DNA of 64,000 nucleotides from Imbricaverruca yamaguchii (taxonomy: Eukaryota; Arthropoda; Thecostraca; Neoverrucidae): the NCBI GenBank assembly GCA_034440575.1, contig JAOTOL010001165.1, forward strand, positions 217,501 through 281,500, in the 5' to 3' direction. Under the pieces are notes generated by a model. It worked only from the letters and a program-made list of their open reading frames with translations, was not told the origin of the DNA and searched no databases. A program made the position numbers and the translations under genes. Below, piece after piece: positions 23,246-35,769 of the stretch (within the stretch, counting starts at the first letter, position 1; every line of letters starts with the position of its first letter).

Positions 23246-24949
23246 CATTGCTCTGGACGTCCTGAAAAACATGTGTTTGAGGTGCAACACTTATGCGTAC
23301 ATCAGTATATCACAAGTGACGCAATATATCTGTAAAATACCACAAGAGCCACTATCCACTGTCGAAGGTGCAGCTTACAACAGCCCACCGACAGCAATGG
23401 GGATCAAAATGAACAGCTAGGTTCCATGTTTTGGGATTATTGCCCAGTCAAGCAGGATGTGGACGACAATATACTCGAATCATATAACATGCAAGGTACT
23501 TTAGATATAAAGCCAATGGAGTCCCAACACTGCAAACATCATGGCAGAATGGAAATGCTCTGCAAAATGTCAGCGAATCTGCTTATCGACACCACCTTTG
23601 ACAGCTTGTAACCTGCTTTATAAAGCAAAATTCCGGTGTAAGTAGTAAGTAGTGAAAATGTTTATGAAACACGCTACTGTTGAGTTCCTGCACTGCCCCA
23701 TGCACGTCCTTCGCCAAGTGGCATGACGTCTAGACGAGCGGTGACCCGACCTTGTGGTCGCAGCATACCTCAGCTTGAAAGAAACTACTGGCCTATGACT
23801 GGCTAAGTGCATTTCCATGTAAGTCTCGCAGCTTAGCAACTACCCGCTAGCAAATGTCTCATTGTGTATTGCACACACAATTACACATACAAATAGTGAA
23901 AAACCCTTTATTCGACTATGGATACATATCTATCCTAATATAATCAAAACAAATTTCATACCGGGTATTCTCCACGTCGAATTTCTTTGCACACTGCCGA
24001 AATTCATCGTACTATCATTGAATTATCTACACATGGTGAACTGAAAAAGTGCAAATCTGAATTCGAATGCACTTTTGCCGAAATATATTGCACTACTACC
24101 AAACAGAATGCTACTGGGCCGAAGATGGCGCTGTTATTTGTAAATTGGATGTCCTATTGCCAAACTATCGAAAATGGATGGGCTTATTGCTTAAACATAT
24201 GCGTAGGCGGCGAAATTGAACGCGAAAATGTGTACGCAAGATCAGAATGTCAATTGGTCCCCAAGCGCTTTTATGAAACAATACGTTTCATTCATAATAA
24301 CTGCGCTTAAAAAAAAATGTCTTCTACATGGGAGTACAATGCCAACCGAATGCTGCAGGGAACACTTCTGTAATCGAATTTCGTGATTTCACGGCAATTC
24401 GTCCTGGATCAAATTAGGCCAGCTATACCACTGCTCGTGCATTTTGTCGTCATTGGCATAAATAATGTGCATGTTTGGTGATTAAGATAGCGCAGCACAC
24501 AGGTGTTGCTTTATAGATATTGCTTGGATATACTTTGGATATTTTTGGGTTTGCTTGGATACGCCTAGCCGTCATTTTCCAATCATCATTTCGGTCGGCA
24601 CACTTGACCTTGTACGTTAGAAACTTGCAAAACATCCATCAAATTTACATTTGTGAACCGTCGAGCTTCGTCAATATCTGAAGTTAAGTGAAAAACACAT
24701 CTGTAAGTTCCTTGGTTTTGGAGATATTTCCAAATAATCGGAGAGAGTAGCGGATCCCCACCCCATTCCAGCGCACGTGTTGACCCGCGAATGTCAGGGG
24801 CCACTTCCCCCGTTTGCTTTTCCCACGATTGCAATGAACTACTAAAGCAAAAGACGTCAAACGTATGCTCTCAGACTGGTTACTCCGGTAGTTTGTGCAA
24901 AACATTGGATGGCCGGCAAGCCTAGGTTAGGTTCAATGGCGTCACAGCA
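23246..24949. other. Intergenic stretch, no recognised gene
   Basis: Only short frames are present; the longest, about 107 codons at 23987-24310, has no recognisable motif. Confidence 0.5.
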
Positions 24950-25930
24950 CACTGCATGACCTGACCTCTATCTATGACGCATATCATCAGGTAGCACAAG
25001 CATCCCATTCAGCAACGCATTCAGAAAAGTATTCACCAATATCTCCAGATTCGTCTGAAAATTTGACACAACCTTCGTAGCCATGCACTGGTGCATGTAG
25101 GTATGCGGGACATGTAGGTACATGTTCCACGAAACAATTTTATTTTGGTACTACGAACCCTCTTGCTTCCAGAGGCGAAAAAGTCAGCGAGATCAAAGAT
25201 GATGTACCGCATAACTTCCCGAATAATTCGATTATTGAAATTATTCAAACGCTTGTCCCATCGCCGCCACGGTGGCATGCAGTACACCAAGTCAACTGGT
25301 CACTCGAGGTCACCATTTTACCTCATGTCAACCAAGACTTTAACATTACGCCCTATGGGAAAACCACGCAGTACCGAATAACATTTTCTTGAATATACTT
25401 ATTGGATGGACATTAGCGTGGAACAATCGCCCACAGAGCAAGGAAGCAGCACACTTGAGCATTTTACCTGCAAGGTCAGCGTTTGACCTCAGGTCAGGCT
25501 TGATGAAATTCGGAAAATAAAAATGGTCCACTGGGGCATCATGTGTAATACCTCGTGATTTCCCCTTATGGTGTAATGCTAGAGTCTTCGTTGGCCTGAG
25601 GTTAAATGGTGAACTCAAGTGGCCAGTTGACATGGTGTGCTGCATGTCACCGTGATAGCGGCGGTACAAGAGTTTCAATCATTCCAATCAGTTGATTCTC
25701 TGGAAAGTTATGCGGTACCTCATATTTGACCTTGCTTACCTTTTCGCCTCTGAAGGCAAAAGGACTGTAGCAAGAAAATCGTTTTCGTGGTGCATGTACC
25801 TGCGAAGGTTGTGTCAAATTTTCGGACAAATCTGAGGATGTTGGTGAAAGCGTTTCTGAATGCGTTGCTGAATGTAATGCTAGCACTACCTGATGAAATC
25901 TGTCATCGACAGCGGTTAGCTCACGCAGTG
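24950..25930. mobile_element. Foldback element with about 400-bp inverted arms
   Basis: The left arm (about 24950-25380) and right arm (about 25540-25930) are diverged inverted copies. For example, GCATGCAGTACACCAAGTCA on the left pairs with TGACATGGTGTGCTGCATG on the right, and TACCGCATAACTTCC pairs with GGAAAGTTATGCGGTA. The loop is about 150 bp. The arms contain AGGTCA-type motifs. No transposase frame is seen, so this is a non-autonomous foldback/MITE-like element of unknown superfamily. Confidence 0.75.
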
Positions 25931-27385
25931 TGCTGCTTCTTGTCCATCCGATGAATATATTTAGGAAGGTATTATTATATTCCCCGTAGATGGCAATAGT
26001 ACAAGATCAAAACAATAACTTGCGAACATAGGTCAAACTATGAGATTGTAGGTCAGGCGCTTTAATGCGCTGCATTCATGAGCCATACCCCATGTATAGG
26101 TGCTATTTCGCGGTACGAAATAAAATATTGCGGAAATCATCTGGTACACAAGAATTTGGTGTAATTGCTATTTTTTAACTTTTTTTTGCGAACGGTGATG
26201 AATCGATGGCCATGATGGGTCATTTTGACCGATGTTTGCTCTATGTACGTGCTATGTAGACTATCACCTGCAAAATTAGATACGTCCAATGTGTCACCAT
26301 GCTTTTATTCGCTACCCAGTAAATAGACATAGTGCATGACTAAATCACAACTTTGGCGACCTAAAGTCAAACTGTGACATTGCAGGTCACGTAATTTGCT
26401 GTGCCGCATCTTCAATGGACAGCGGAAATATAGGCGTTGAACTCATTCGGATAAATTGAACACTTCGAATTTTATACGGTAACCCGTGTTTGACCCAAAT
26501 GACCTTTCCTGGCCTCTGGAGATCGAACTGCTCGTCCTACAGAATAATTGTTGTTTGCCATACATTTGCAAGCGACAAAGATCGTATCCTGAAAGAAATG
26601 AACGAAATCGGAGAGTATGCCAGTAGGATGCAGAATGCGAATGCGAATGCGAATGGACAGCTCAACCATGGTGCCTACCGTGCGAATTTCCTGGATGCGC
26701 CCCTGTTATTGGCCCTTCCCCGCATATGCGCACACCACTTGAGACGTTTCTATGCGTATGGTCATATTATTTGCCCCTTCCAAACACATTTTGCAACACT
26801 CTGGACAGACGATAAGGAAAAAGCTATGGATATTTTCTTTTGACCGAAGTGTACACTGGACAGAATGATATTGTCCGTCATTCATTCATGTCAGTCCAGC
26901 CAAACTACGGGTTCACTCGCTAGATGGCGACAGTTGAATGGCTGTTCCTTCCCCTGTGCGTGCTCCCGCCTCGTATTGATCAAAATTGCTTAGTTTCCGT
27001 GTGTTTACCTCTATTGGAGTGCGATTTGTGCTTCATCAGACACATGCAAGTAATATCGTTGAAGGAAGCCAGAATAGCATCCTACATAAGCAACGGGCGC
27101 TTGGGAGGAACCATTCCGCCCATGCTCAACGAACGTGTTAGCGTTCGCGGCATCCACCATTTGGCCGTCACACCCGAGGAAACTTTTGGCAAGTGGGAGG
27201 GGCGTGTGTTGTGGCGGTAGCGATTCATGTGATACTGATGCGATTTCTGAGATAAAGAAGTGCTTCTGAACGTGTCGAAAATGTTACAAAGGATCACTTC
27301 ATTTTTGCTCTTGAATGATTTTAAGAGGTAGCACCAGTGCTCTGGGTTTTAACATCAGTGTCCGCTGATAGGACACCCCGAGCCC
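25931..27385. promoter_or_regulatory. Region upstream of the Gαq start codon
   Basis: This is the expected position of the Gαq promoter and 5' UTR, but no TATA box or initiator can be assigned. The 150 bp at about 27090-27220 are locally richer in CpG and hold a GC-box-like GGGAGGGGCGTG. A short GCGAAT hexamer run lies at 26632-26655. The 98-codon frame at 26924-27220 has no recognised motif and is more likely untranslated. Confidence 0.35.
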
Positions 27386-27515
27386 ATGCTCGCGATGTTA
27401 GATTGTTGTAAGTCGGAAGAAGCTAAAGAACAGCACAGGATAAATCGAGAAATTGATAAGCAACTTAAGAAGGACAAGAGGGATGCTAGAAGAGAACTCA
27501 AGCTTCTGCTATTGG
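27386..27515 (+). CDS. Galphaq: Gαq exon 1 (N terminus, lipid anchor, start of P-loop)
   Basis: The exon encodes [20 protein letters not shown], then [20 protein letters not shown] and LLL, plus the first base of the P-loop Gly. The CC pair at residues 7-8 is the expected palmitoylation site, and the basic helix binds beta-gamma and membrane. Two ATGs compete: 27386 (C at -3) and 27395 (G at -3). The second gives MLDCC, closer to the fly start MECC and probably the better start. The donor is GTAAGT at 27516, phase 1. The exon ends at the position used in other animal Gαq genes. Confidence 0.97.
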
Positions 27516-29340
27516 GTAAGTTGAAATTACTGCTTTGTGGAAGTTATATTTTATTGACGTGGTTAGGAGTAGTAGATATGTGCCTACATACCTACTTGTT
27601 GAATTCCAGCATCAAATTAGGTGTTTACATATTTCAGTACCTATGACATGTGGTAGAGAGTGACCGTGATTAAAATAGTATTGGGAAAGTGCCGGGAAAG
27701 TGCCTACCTAGGGGAAGTATCTGAACACATTCCATTTCCCAAAAACCTACCTTTGGACATCACACCATGGGTATTCTTCAAGTAGGTACCTGCCTATTAC
27801 CCCTCACACTTACCTTATATCAATGAATCTGTTCCTGACCCTGCTCCAAAGAAGGAGTAGAGCAACTTGGAGCAACTTGGAGCAGCTCAGAGCAGGATTA
27901 GTAAAAACAAATGCTGGAGTGTCTGGAGCAACTTGGAGTTGAAATCAGCTGTGTGTGCTTGTATTATGGTTCATATATGACATGTGGAGTGGTTCAGTGT
28001 GGATAAGTTCAGTGCTCATTGTTTGTATGAAAGGAAGTTACATCCTCAATGATAATATAATAATTATTGAAACCCATTTTCTTACAAACTCCCTCACAGT
28101 CCAGTGAAACTTTAAAATTAAAGTTTCACAAATGTATCTTCAGCACCACATTTGTGTTACCCCAAGCTGCTCCAAGTTGTCCCTGCTTTTGGCCAGAGTA
28201 AGTTGGAGCAGATTGGAGTTACTCTGAAAATGCACAAGAACGAGGAGCAGCTACTCCAAGTTGCTGGCAGTGGCTTGTAGCCAGGGTGGGAATTAAGGCA
28301 TTTCTTAAGAGATTTCATCTCTTAAAACATTTTTGCACTCCAGATTCATACTGGATAGAATTGGCTCCACATGTACTCCAACACAAACATGCAGAAGAAA
28401 CAAAAATACCACTAAAAATGTAATACAAGATTGAAGAAAATATCCACCAAACATGTTTTTCTAATTACGGCAACCAAATAACTGTACACTTTTCGTACCA
28501 TCAAGCACACAGACAGCAACCGAACACACACCACACGAAACCACAACCAGTGGAAATGCCAATGACAACGTGCCAAAGGTTATGCCTGTTCACTGAATAT
28601 AGTGGCTTCTGGTCGCTACAAATTCAGCGGGTGCGTCTTCAAAAACCTGCTTTCGAGCCACCTGGAGTGCAGTTTTAGGAGATGCTTCTGGAGTGCAGTG
28701 GAGGCCACTGATTAGCATTTTCTGTTACAAAAACTGTTTTTCAACCAATCAGTGCAAGGTATTTTTTAAATGATGTCATGACCATTAGCAACTTTGAACA
28801 CGTGTTTTGAACACTTCAGTGCCACGCTGCAAACACAAGACCTTGACTGATCCTTTGTGCACCGCCGTCGCCTCCGACTGCATGTGAGGTAGTGGTGTTG
28901 GGTCTGTATCGTGCAGGGAATTGGCTGCATATGTAGGTAGGTGTGTGCTCTGAGCTGAGGGTGAAGCATTAATTGTTTGTGTTTTTCATTTTTCCTAGCA
29001 TTGTGCTGAGACCAACAGTGAAAGGAAAGCACATTGCTCCTGTGAGGTATGAGAGACAAAGCTGAGCTGATCACAACTCCCTGTCTTGCAGTGCCATCCA
29101 TTGCTCACCTCTTTGTTTCTATGCTTTGATGTGACCAAAAATGATGATGTGTATTACTTCTGCATATTGCATAGACACTGACTAGATACATATGATTTTC
29201 TCGTCGGTTACCGGCAAATATATTCCATGCATGAAAAATAATATGTGCATGAAAATGTACTCTGGAAGAAATCTGTTTGTACTCTGACTCCAAACCCAGA
29301 AAGCAAGTTTCCCACCTGGCTTGGAGCAGAGCCAGGAACA

Positions 29341-29662
29341 GACCCAATGGTGCATCCAAGCCATCATCAGCTGACTGTTGTCAGCTGATGCTGACCCAAT
29401 GCCAGTCAGCTGTTGGTGACATCACTCAAACACACCAACATCCTCCCAGCTGGGTGCACCAAATGACCCAAGGGCATCAGGAATATTTATATGGGATAGG
29501 TTAGGTTAGGTTGTGTTAGGTTTTCACCATTGTCCCCTTAGAAATATTCCTGGTGGTGCCCGGGAGTCATTCAGTGCACTCAGCCTGAGGTGTGTATGTT
29601 TGAGTGACATCACCAGCAGTTGACTGGCAGTCAGTTCACAGTGACTTGGATGCATTGTTGGT
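29341..29662. mobile_element. Foldback element with telomere-like repeats in the loop
   Basis: The left arm (about 29345-29470) holds GGTGACATCACTCAAACACA and the right arm (about 29540-29660) holds its inverted form, GTTTGAGTGACATCACCAGC. CATCCAAG and CAATGCATCC-type blocks pair near the outer ends. The spacer near 29496-29522 contains GGTTAGGTTAGGTTGTGTTA, matching the arthropod telomere unit TTAGG three times. No coding frame is present. Confidence 0.7.
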
Positions 29663-30900
29663 ATAAAGAAAGTGTGAGTGGTAATACTTGAAGATTACCC
29701 GCATCATGTTCAGGAAGTAAATAACAAAAAAATAGTGGTATTCATAAAATATGAACCTTTCTCTTCAAAAATATGGGAGTATTATTGCAAAGTTCTACCA
29801 TTTTTTTGTGTATGGAGGTAGTGAAGCCCACAGGTGTCATTTTATGCTTAAAGGATCAGCTGGCTTAAGAAAACCATAAGGAAATGACCTTTGATATATT
29901 TTGTTTTTGCAATTACACAATCAATTTTAGTGACTACTAATAGCTTGTACCACAACACATACAGTGTTGTGGTACATTCAATCCTGCACATTTTCCTGTT
30001 CGGAATACAGCAAACCACTATGAAATAATTATCTGTTCTAAAGTTGCTCTTTTCAAATGGTTACATGATTTTCATTGAAAAGAACTGTTTGGATGTGGAT
30101 AGCTTGTTCATTTTTTGTGTTCAGTAAACAGTACAATTACTGTTTTAGCCACACAGAAGCAACAGGAGAGCTACTTCAATTTGTTGCATGATGTCTTGCA
30201 AATGTTTAGGAAACCTCCTCTTCCTCTACCTACCTACCTACCTACCTGTATATTTTCTTGTACTATCTAGGTATACAGGTAAATATCTAGGTAGGCACCT
30301 ACCTAGTTATTTGCACAGATTACCATGGACCAAGGAGATTAGTGTTTTTACAGGTAATATTCTGTGTTGAAGATTCTCAGAGAGCTGGAGGAGTGTTCCA
30401 TCCTTCATTTTCTAATTCTTGTGTGATGCACCCTGGATAAATCTTATGACCTTTCAAACATGATTGAAAACTTGGTAAATTTGGAGTTTAAGATGCCTAA
30501 TTTCTGATTCCTTGGATTTTTTAATGCCCTCTGAGCATGCTCAACATCAGGTGTCCACTCATTTCCTCTGCAAATGCATACTTTTCAATTGGGAGGAGAA
30601 ATAACATGAAGGGGGGAGGGGCTTGGAGTTGAGTAAATAGCATCAAAATATGGTTCAAAATACAGAAGAAAGATATTACATATCCTCACCTAACCTCAAC
30701 CCAGAACCTTTCACACAAGAAAATAAATATAAAATGGAACACTTCCAAGGAAGCCATTTTTTTAGATAACTAATAAAAACCTAACCTAATCCAACCTAGC
30801 CTAAGCTAGCCTGAACTGTTTTCAAGAATAAATCAATTAACAAAATTCCTCCAAAAATCTTTTCTCATTTGTGACAAAAACCTAACCTAGCCTAACCAAG

Positions 30901-31550
30901 CCATGGCTTCCCCATTATAGGGCTTTGGTAAAATATACAAATTTTTCCTGGTTACATATTTGCTCTCGGAATGACATCACGTTTGTGACTTGTAGTTTGA
31001 AGCTATGCTCAATGTTAACACGGACATTTTTGCTCAGTGACCTCACCAAGGTCATCGGAGGTCACCTGAGATCACTGGCACATTTCTGTGCATTATATCG
31101 CACTGCACTGAGCTAGCAATTACCGTAATTCTGCTTGTATCGCCAAGACGTGTCGATTGATACATTACATGCCCTCCCTAGGCTACTTCATGACCTTGAC
31201 CTGAAGTCATATTTTCGGTTGATCTGACCTTACCGCCTATTGTCGGTAGCACATTTCAAGGACTGTCGAATAAAGTTTGCCATTTGTTTCTATCTTTTAC
31301 AGGTCCTGAGCTGTGCGTCAATATCCGAGTTCCACCCAATCTGGTCGATTTTTACCTATGATGGCCCAGTGACCAGGATATTGATCTGAGCGAAAAAAAT
31401 GACCAGAACACTTTCGATAGAGCCTGTCATCAGCTACCCAACGCCGGTTTTCGTTTGGTGCTAGCTAGCATAGTTATAGAGATCTTGGGGGTGGGCGGAC
31501 ATCTGCCCACCCGGACATGCGAAGTTGGAGCAGACCTCCGGACGTGTGAG
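30901..31550 (-). mobile_element. Family E element, inverted partial copy
   Basis: This is the reverse complement of about 21040-21693. Anchors in order are CCATGGCTTCCCCATTATAG, GCATTATATCGCACTGCACT, CGCCAAGACGTGTCGATTGA, and GGGCGGACATCTGCCC near the right edge. It ends by running into another TTAA element. Confidence 0.8.
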
Positions 31551-31681
31551 TGTTATTCAATGCGCCGATCATTTCGAAGCAGGTGCGCAAAGAATGGCGT
31601 ACATCGGGTGGTACAATATGGAGTTATGTACGAAAAATCGGAGGGGTGGGCGGGTTTCGCCCTTCCCATCCAGGGCATATG

Positions 31682-32048
31682 TTAACCTGTCATGAACTTG
31701 ATCTGACTTGACTTCGGTGACCTGACGTGACTTCGAAACAATGTAGCATAACAATATACATCAAACAAGTCACTAGTGTTGCCAAGAACACCTCATTTTT
31801 GCCAACATACAGGAAGCGCACCGGCGCCGACATTTGTGGTCTATCGCTGATATTTTTTAAAACTTTAAAGACCCCTAACTCGAAAACAAATTTCGATCGA
31901 TTTTCGTTTTTCTCACTTTAAGCAACGCGGCGGTCATTTCTAAGCAGGTACACAAACAATGGCGTATATCTGCCGGTAAGACCTGAAGTTATCTACGAAA
32001 AACCGGAGGGGTGAGTGGATTTCCGCCCCTCCAGGGCGCGTGTTTAGC
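31682..32048 (-). mobile_element. TTAA element family B, short form
   Basis: Starts TTAACCTGTCATGAACTTGA, includes GGCGTATATCTGCCGGTAAG and ends CCTCCAGGGCGCGTGTTTA. It is the reverse complement of the 362-bp element at 41403-41764. Confidence 0.7.
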
Positions 32049-32241
32049 TGCAGTAATATTGAAAAGTCATGGTTGGGGACAGCAACCACATATTTTAAAG
32101 CAAAAATTGACTGTGCATGAAAGTTTGAATCATGTCATGTTAGGATGCTATGGTATGTGATTGCAGTTCTTCTGAGTTATTATTTGCAAACAACTTTTTT
32201 TTGTTATTGTTGCATCATATTAAAGGCTATGTTATTGCAGA

Positions 32242-33272
32242 TTAACACGTGCCCTGGAGGGCCTCTGAAAATTACTCGCACTAGAGGGGGCGGATTCCGC
32301 CCCTAAGATCTCGGCTCTTATTAAGGCTTGAGCAACGAAATTCACAGGGTGGATGGGCACGATAGTGACCTCTATTGTGTGCAAATTTCATGACCTTACG
32401 TAACTATCTTCGAGGTCAAAGGAGGTCAAAGTAACACAAATTTCCGGTTTTGCGTGGCTTGACTTTTCATTGTTATGGATCGCTATGATTGTGTTTAAAT
32501 GCTCAAAATTTGGCATTAATGATGTTTTGGACATTATTAATGATGCAATACAGATGCCAGATCCACAATTTGACCTCAGGTCACCTATATAAGAGCACTT
32601 TATTCGGTCATTACCTGCTCCAGTTCCCGGAACCAGGCTGCCAACCCGACTGCTCCGTTGGGCTGCTCCGCACAATCGGTTTCGCAAAGAAAGGAATGAA
32701 CTACATGAATAAAGTATGGAAATGCTTAGGCACACAATGACAAACAGTAGATTTTGGGATGTCTAGGGAGTAGCATGTAAAGTGAGATCAATCGCGTGAC
32801 AGTCATTCGCATTTATAACAACGTTACAGTTGACCAAGTTTGGTTCCATTAGCCTGTCATGAACTTGACATGACTTGACCTCGGCGACCTAACATGACTT
32901 TTAAATTATATAATATAACAATATGCATCAAACAAGTTGCTAGTGTTCCTTTTTGTCAATATAGGTAAGCGCATCAGCACAGATATTTGTGGTCTGGCGC
33001 TGATAAATATTTTGACTTTAGCGACCCCTAACTCGAAAAATCTTCGGTCGATTTTTATTTTTCTTACTTTCAACAATGCGTCGGTCATTTATTAGCAGGT
33101 ACACAAACAATGGCGTATGGGCGCCGTATGACCGAAGCAGTCGATGCGCCCCTAAGCCCAAATAACCAACCAACAAACAATGGCGTATATCGGCCAGTGA
33201 AATGTTGAGTTATCTACAAAAACCGGAGGGGTGGGCGGATTTGCCCCCCCCCCCCTCCCGGGCGCATATTAA
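32242..33272 (-). mobile_element. TTAA element family B, long form with nested SINE tail
   Basis: TTAACACGTGCCCTGGAGGG at the left and CCCGGGCGCATATTAA at the right are inverted ends bounded by TTAA. It is the reverse complement of 41761-42737. Without the 70 bp added by the nested SINE tail and its duplication, its length is about 961 bp, against 977 bp for the other copy. It carries GAGGTCAAAGGAGGTCAAAG and other AGGTCA motifs; no protein is encoded. Confidence 0.8.
33119..33172 (+). mobile_element. Short SINE tail copy with perfect 16-bp target-site duplication
   Basis: A 54-bp unit starts GGGCGCCGTATGACCGAAGC and ends CCAAATAACCAACCAAC. It is flanked by identical ACAAACAATGGCGTAT at 33103-33118 and 33173-33188. 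The empty site can be seen in related family B copies (for example near 41490 in the opposite orientation), which proves that this short unit alone was inserted. Confidence 0.9.
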
Positions 33273-33913
33273 GGTAACCACAAGACATGCTTTACATACA
33301 TTTAACTCCATGAAGCATACAAAGGGGTTAGGCTTTATTTTTTTTAAGTAGCTTATATTAGGTTTTTAACCTGAAGTTTTGAAAGGCAAAGATATTGCTT
33401 GTAAATTGTTTTATTTAAAATGTCCTTTCCTACATGGAATGTTAGGTGAACTAAGATTATGTTAATCTTTTCTATATTTTAAACATGATTTGTGTGGTAT
33501 ATTACTACACTCCAAGCCTCTTTTTGGGCCATACTTTGCCTCCCAATTGGAAAGTATGCATTTGTAGAGGAAATGAGTGGTCTCATCATGTCCAGCACAT
33601 TCATAAACATTGCATAAAAATAAAGTTGAATCTTAAATTATAAATGAAGAAAGTATCTTAAGTTGCAAATTTACCTTTTTCATGATTATTTAACCATATG
33701 TACAAGCCACTGCATCTGAATTTTTGTGTATATCAGTGATTTTATATCACCTTAACCCTCCCTGTCTTTCTGGTTAGATCCTCACACTGTGTGGGATGGG
33801 GAGGGGATCCCATGGATCATATTAGGTGCAGGATCCACCACCTGCAGGCATGGAGTGGTGACTACACTACTCGTCATCATGTGACCTGCTGACCACGCCT
33901 CTCCTTTTGACAG

Positions 33914-34098
33914 GTACTGGTGAGTCTGGCAAGTCGACATTCATCAAACAGATGCGCATCATTCATGGCGTCGGCTACTCGGATGATGACCGGCGTGGCT
34001 TCCAACGGCTCATCTACCAGAACATCTTCATGGCCATGCAGAGCATGATCCACGCCATGGATCTGCTGAACATCGAGTACAAAGTGCCCGAGAGCCAT
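33914..34098 (+). CDS. Galphaq: Gαq exon 2 (P-loop, helix 1, start of helical domain)
   Basis: The exon completes G44 and encodes [20 protein letters not shown], then [20 protein letters not shown], then [20 protein letters not shown] and H. GTGESGKS is the phosphate-binding loop and the rest enters the all-helical domain. The acceptor is CTTTTGACAG ending 33913; the donor GTGAGT at 34099 is phase 0. Large inverted TTAA elements lie in both flanking introns. Confidence 0.98.
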
Positions 34099-35094
34099 GT
34101 GAGTTGTGTCGTGACGTTGCTGAGCTGTGACCGAGCCGGATTGCACCGACTGATTCACCCCAGGATTTATCTTAACAGCCATGTTTACAGTCCAATGCTG
34201 AGTGTACCATGCAAGACTGGTTTATCTGTTTGCATATATTGCGTCGCCGCGTTGTAGGGTCATGCTTAGTTTTTGACAGTGATTACCCACGACACAATTG
34301 TGACCAATGCAACCGACTTGCATGGCCACGACCAACCAATTGCAGCCGACTACGTCTTGCCGACTCGCTCTGCTGCCGTGCAGACACAAGCTTCGTGTAA
34401 TTCCGCAAGACAGCGTCGTCCTGAGCAGCTCATGGTCGCCTGCCAAACTGACGCTCCCTCAACTCAAGTGACTTAACCGATCATGGTGGCATACACTCAG
34501 AGAACTCCCACACAAGTCCCTAAGTTACCATCCCCATGGACTATATCACCTCTCCGATCGACCAGCTCACTGCCGTTACTGAGAGTTCTTGTGCGAAGTG
34601 GAACTCCGGACCTGACCGTGCGAGGTCGAGCAGAGCCGAATACGACCGTGACACCAAACATCGGTGGGAAAGGCGTGGCTGGATAATCTCCCATGGCTAC
34701 GAGGCTCGGTACAGCTGAATGCTGGCCGTCGGTGACTCGCGCACCACTCGGCCCATCTGGACAAATAATGGCTCTGCCTCCACCTCCGGTCACATAACAG
34801 GCCAACCAATCACACCGCCTGCAAGCCATGAGCAGATTTATAACATGCTACCGACCGAAGCGTATCGCAAGTCCTGTCCCCGCGCTGAGTCGCCCGTGAT
34901 CGGGGGAGGGGGGCATCTGTACAACGAATAGACAACAGCCATAACCGGAACAATCGTCAATCGCACCACGTCATATTTTCAAGTGGCTGACTGCGATAAC
35001 ACGTTTTAGCTGAGACAGTATGCAGGGAGTTACACCTCAGCATGTTACAGGTTTGCCACGATTTTACTACCAAGTTTCCGTGAATATATTAGTT

Positions 35095-35145
35095 ATGGGC
35101 GCTATGTGACCTGTGCAGTCAATGCGCCTTCGAAACTAAAAAAAC
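35095..35145 (+). mobile_element. Short SINE tail copy, diverged
   Basis: GGGCGCTATGTGACCTGTGC followed by AGTCAATGCGCC matches the SINE tail, but the CCAACC end has decayed to AACTATCTAACTATGG. A weak target-site duplication, TTAGTTATGG / CTAACTATGG, is possible. Confidence 0.55.
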
Positions 35146-35769
35146 TATCTAACTATGGAGATGAAACATACGTCTGCATGTTAACTGAAATCCAAGGGTA
35201 TTATCTTATACTTTATTTCACAACAATTATAAAGCACGGTTTTGGAATTGAACTGCCACCTATTTCCACCAGCTACTCACCAAGCTGGGGGTATTTAAGT
35301 CTAAAATGACGAGGATTGTTATTTGCTAGTGTGAACCTCTTCTGAATATCATTAGCCCAATTACACTCTTACATCTTAATATTTGGGAAGCCCGGGTTGG
35401 AAAAGTAGTGTATCATTCGGGCACACTATGACTGCTGTTTTTCTAAGGTCCATATACCATGATAGACAAAAATGACTGCTGACTCCAACCTCCCATACCA
35501 CGCACTCTGTGATCATTACATTGTTATTATTCAATCTAAACAGAAACAAGTGAAAAATATGAGCACAGCATCAGGCGCATGTGGACACATTCATGTACCA
35601 CTGCACGTTCAGCAAACCAATCCCTGTGTCGGCCGTTGGATGAGTTTCAATCGTCCATTCATTCAGGGACACAGCCAGGTAACCATGCCAATGGATCCCA
35701 TGAGGTCCAAATACAGCGCATCAACCTCGCCCTCCGCGCGTTGTTAGCTCAGCATTCAAGCTGAAGCCC

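Larger units (their letters stand above)
27516..33913. other. Gαq intron 1 (6.4 kb)
   Basis: The intron contains a TTGGAGCA-rich stretch in both orientations (27840-28270), a foldback element (29341-29662), an ACCTACCT tetranucleotide tract (30220-30310), and reverse-oriented TTAA-element copies (30901-31550, 31682-32048, 32242-33272). No exon was recognised. A fragment resembling the start of family A lies at about 33752-33810, just before exon 2. Confidence 0.6.

Noticed and set aside
29496..29522. True telomere or chromosome end
   Set aside because: Only three TTAGG units, internal to a foldback element and a gene intron.
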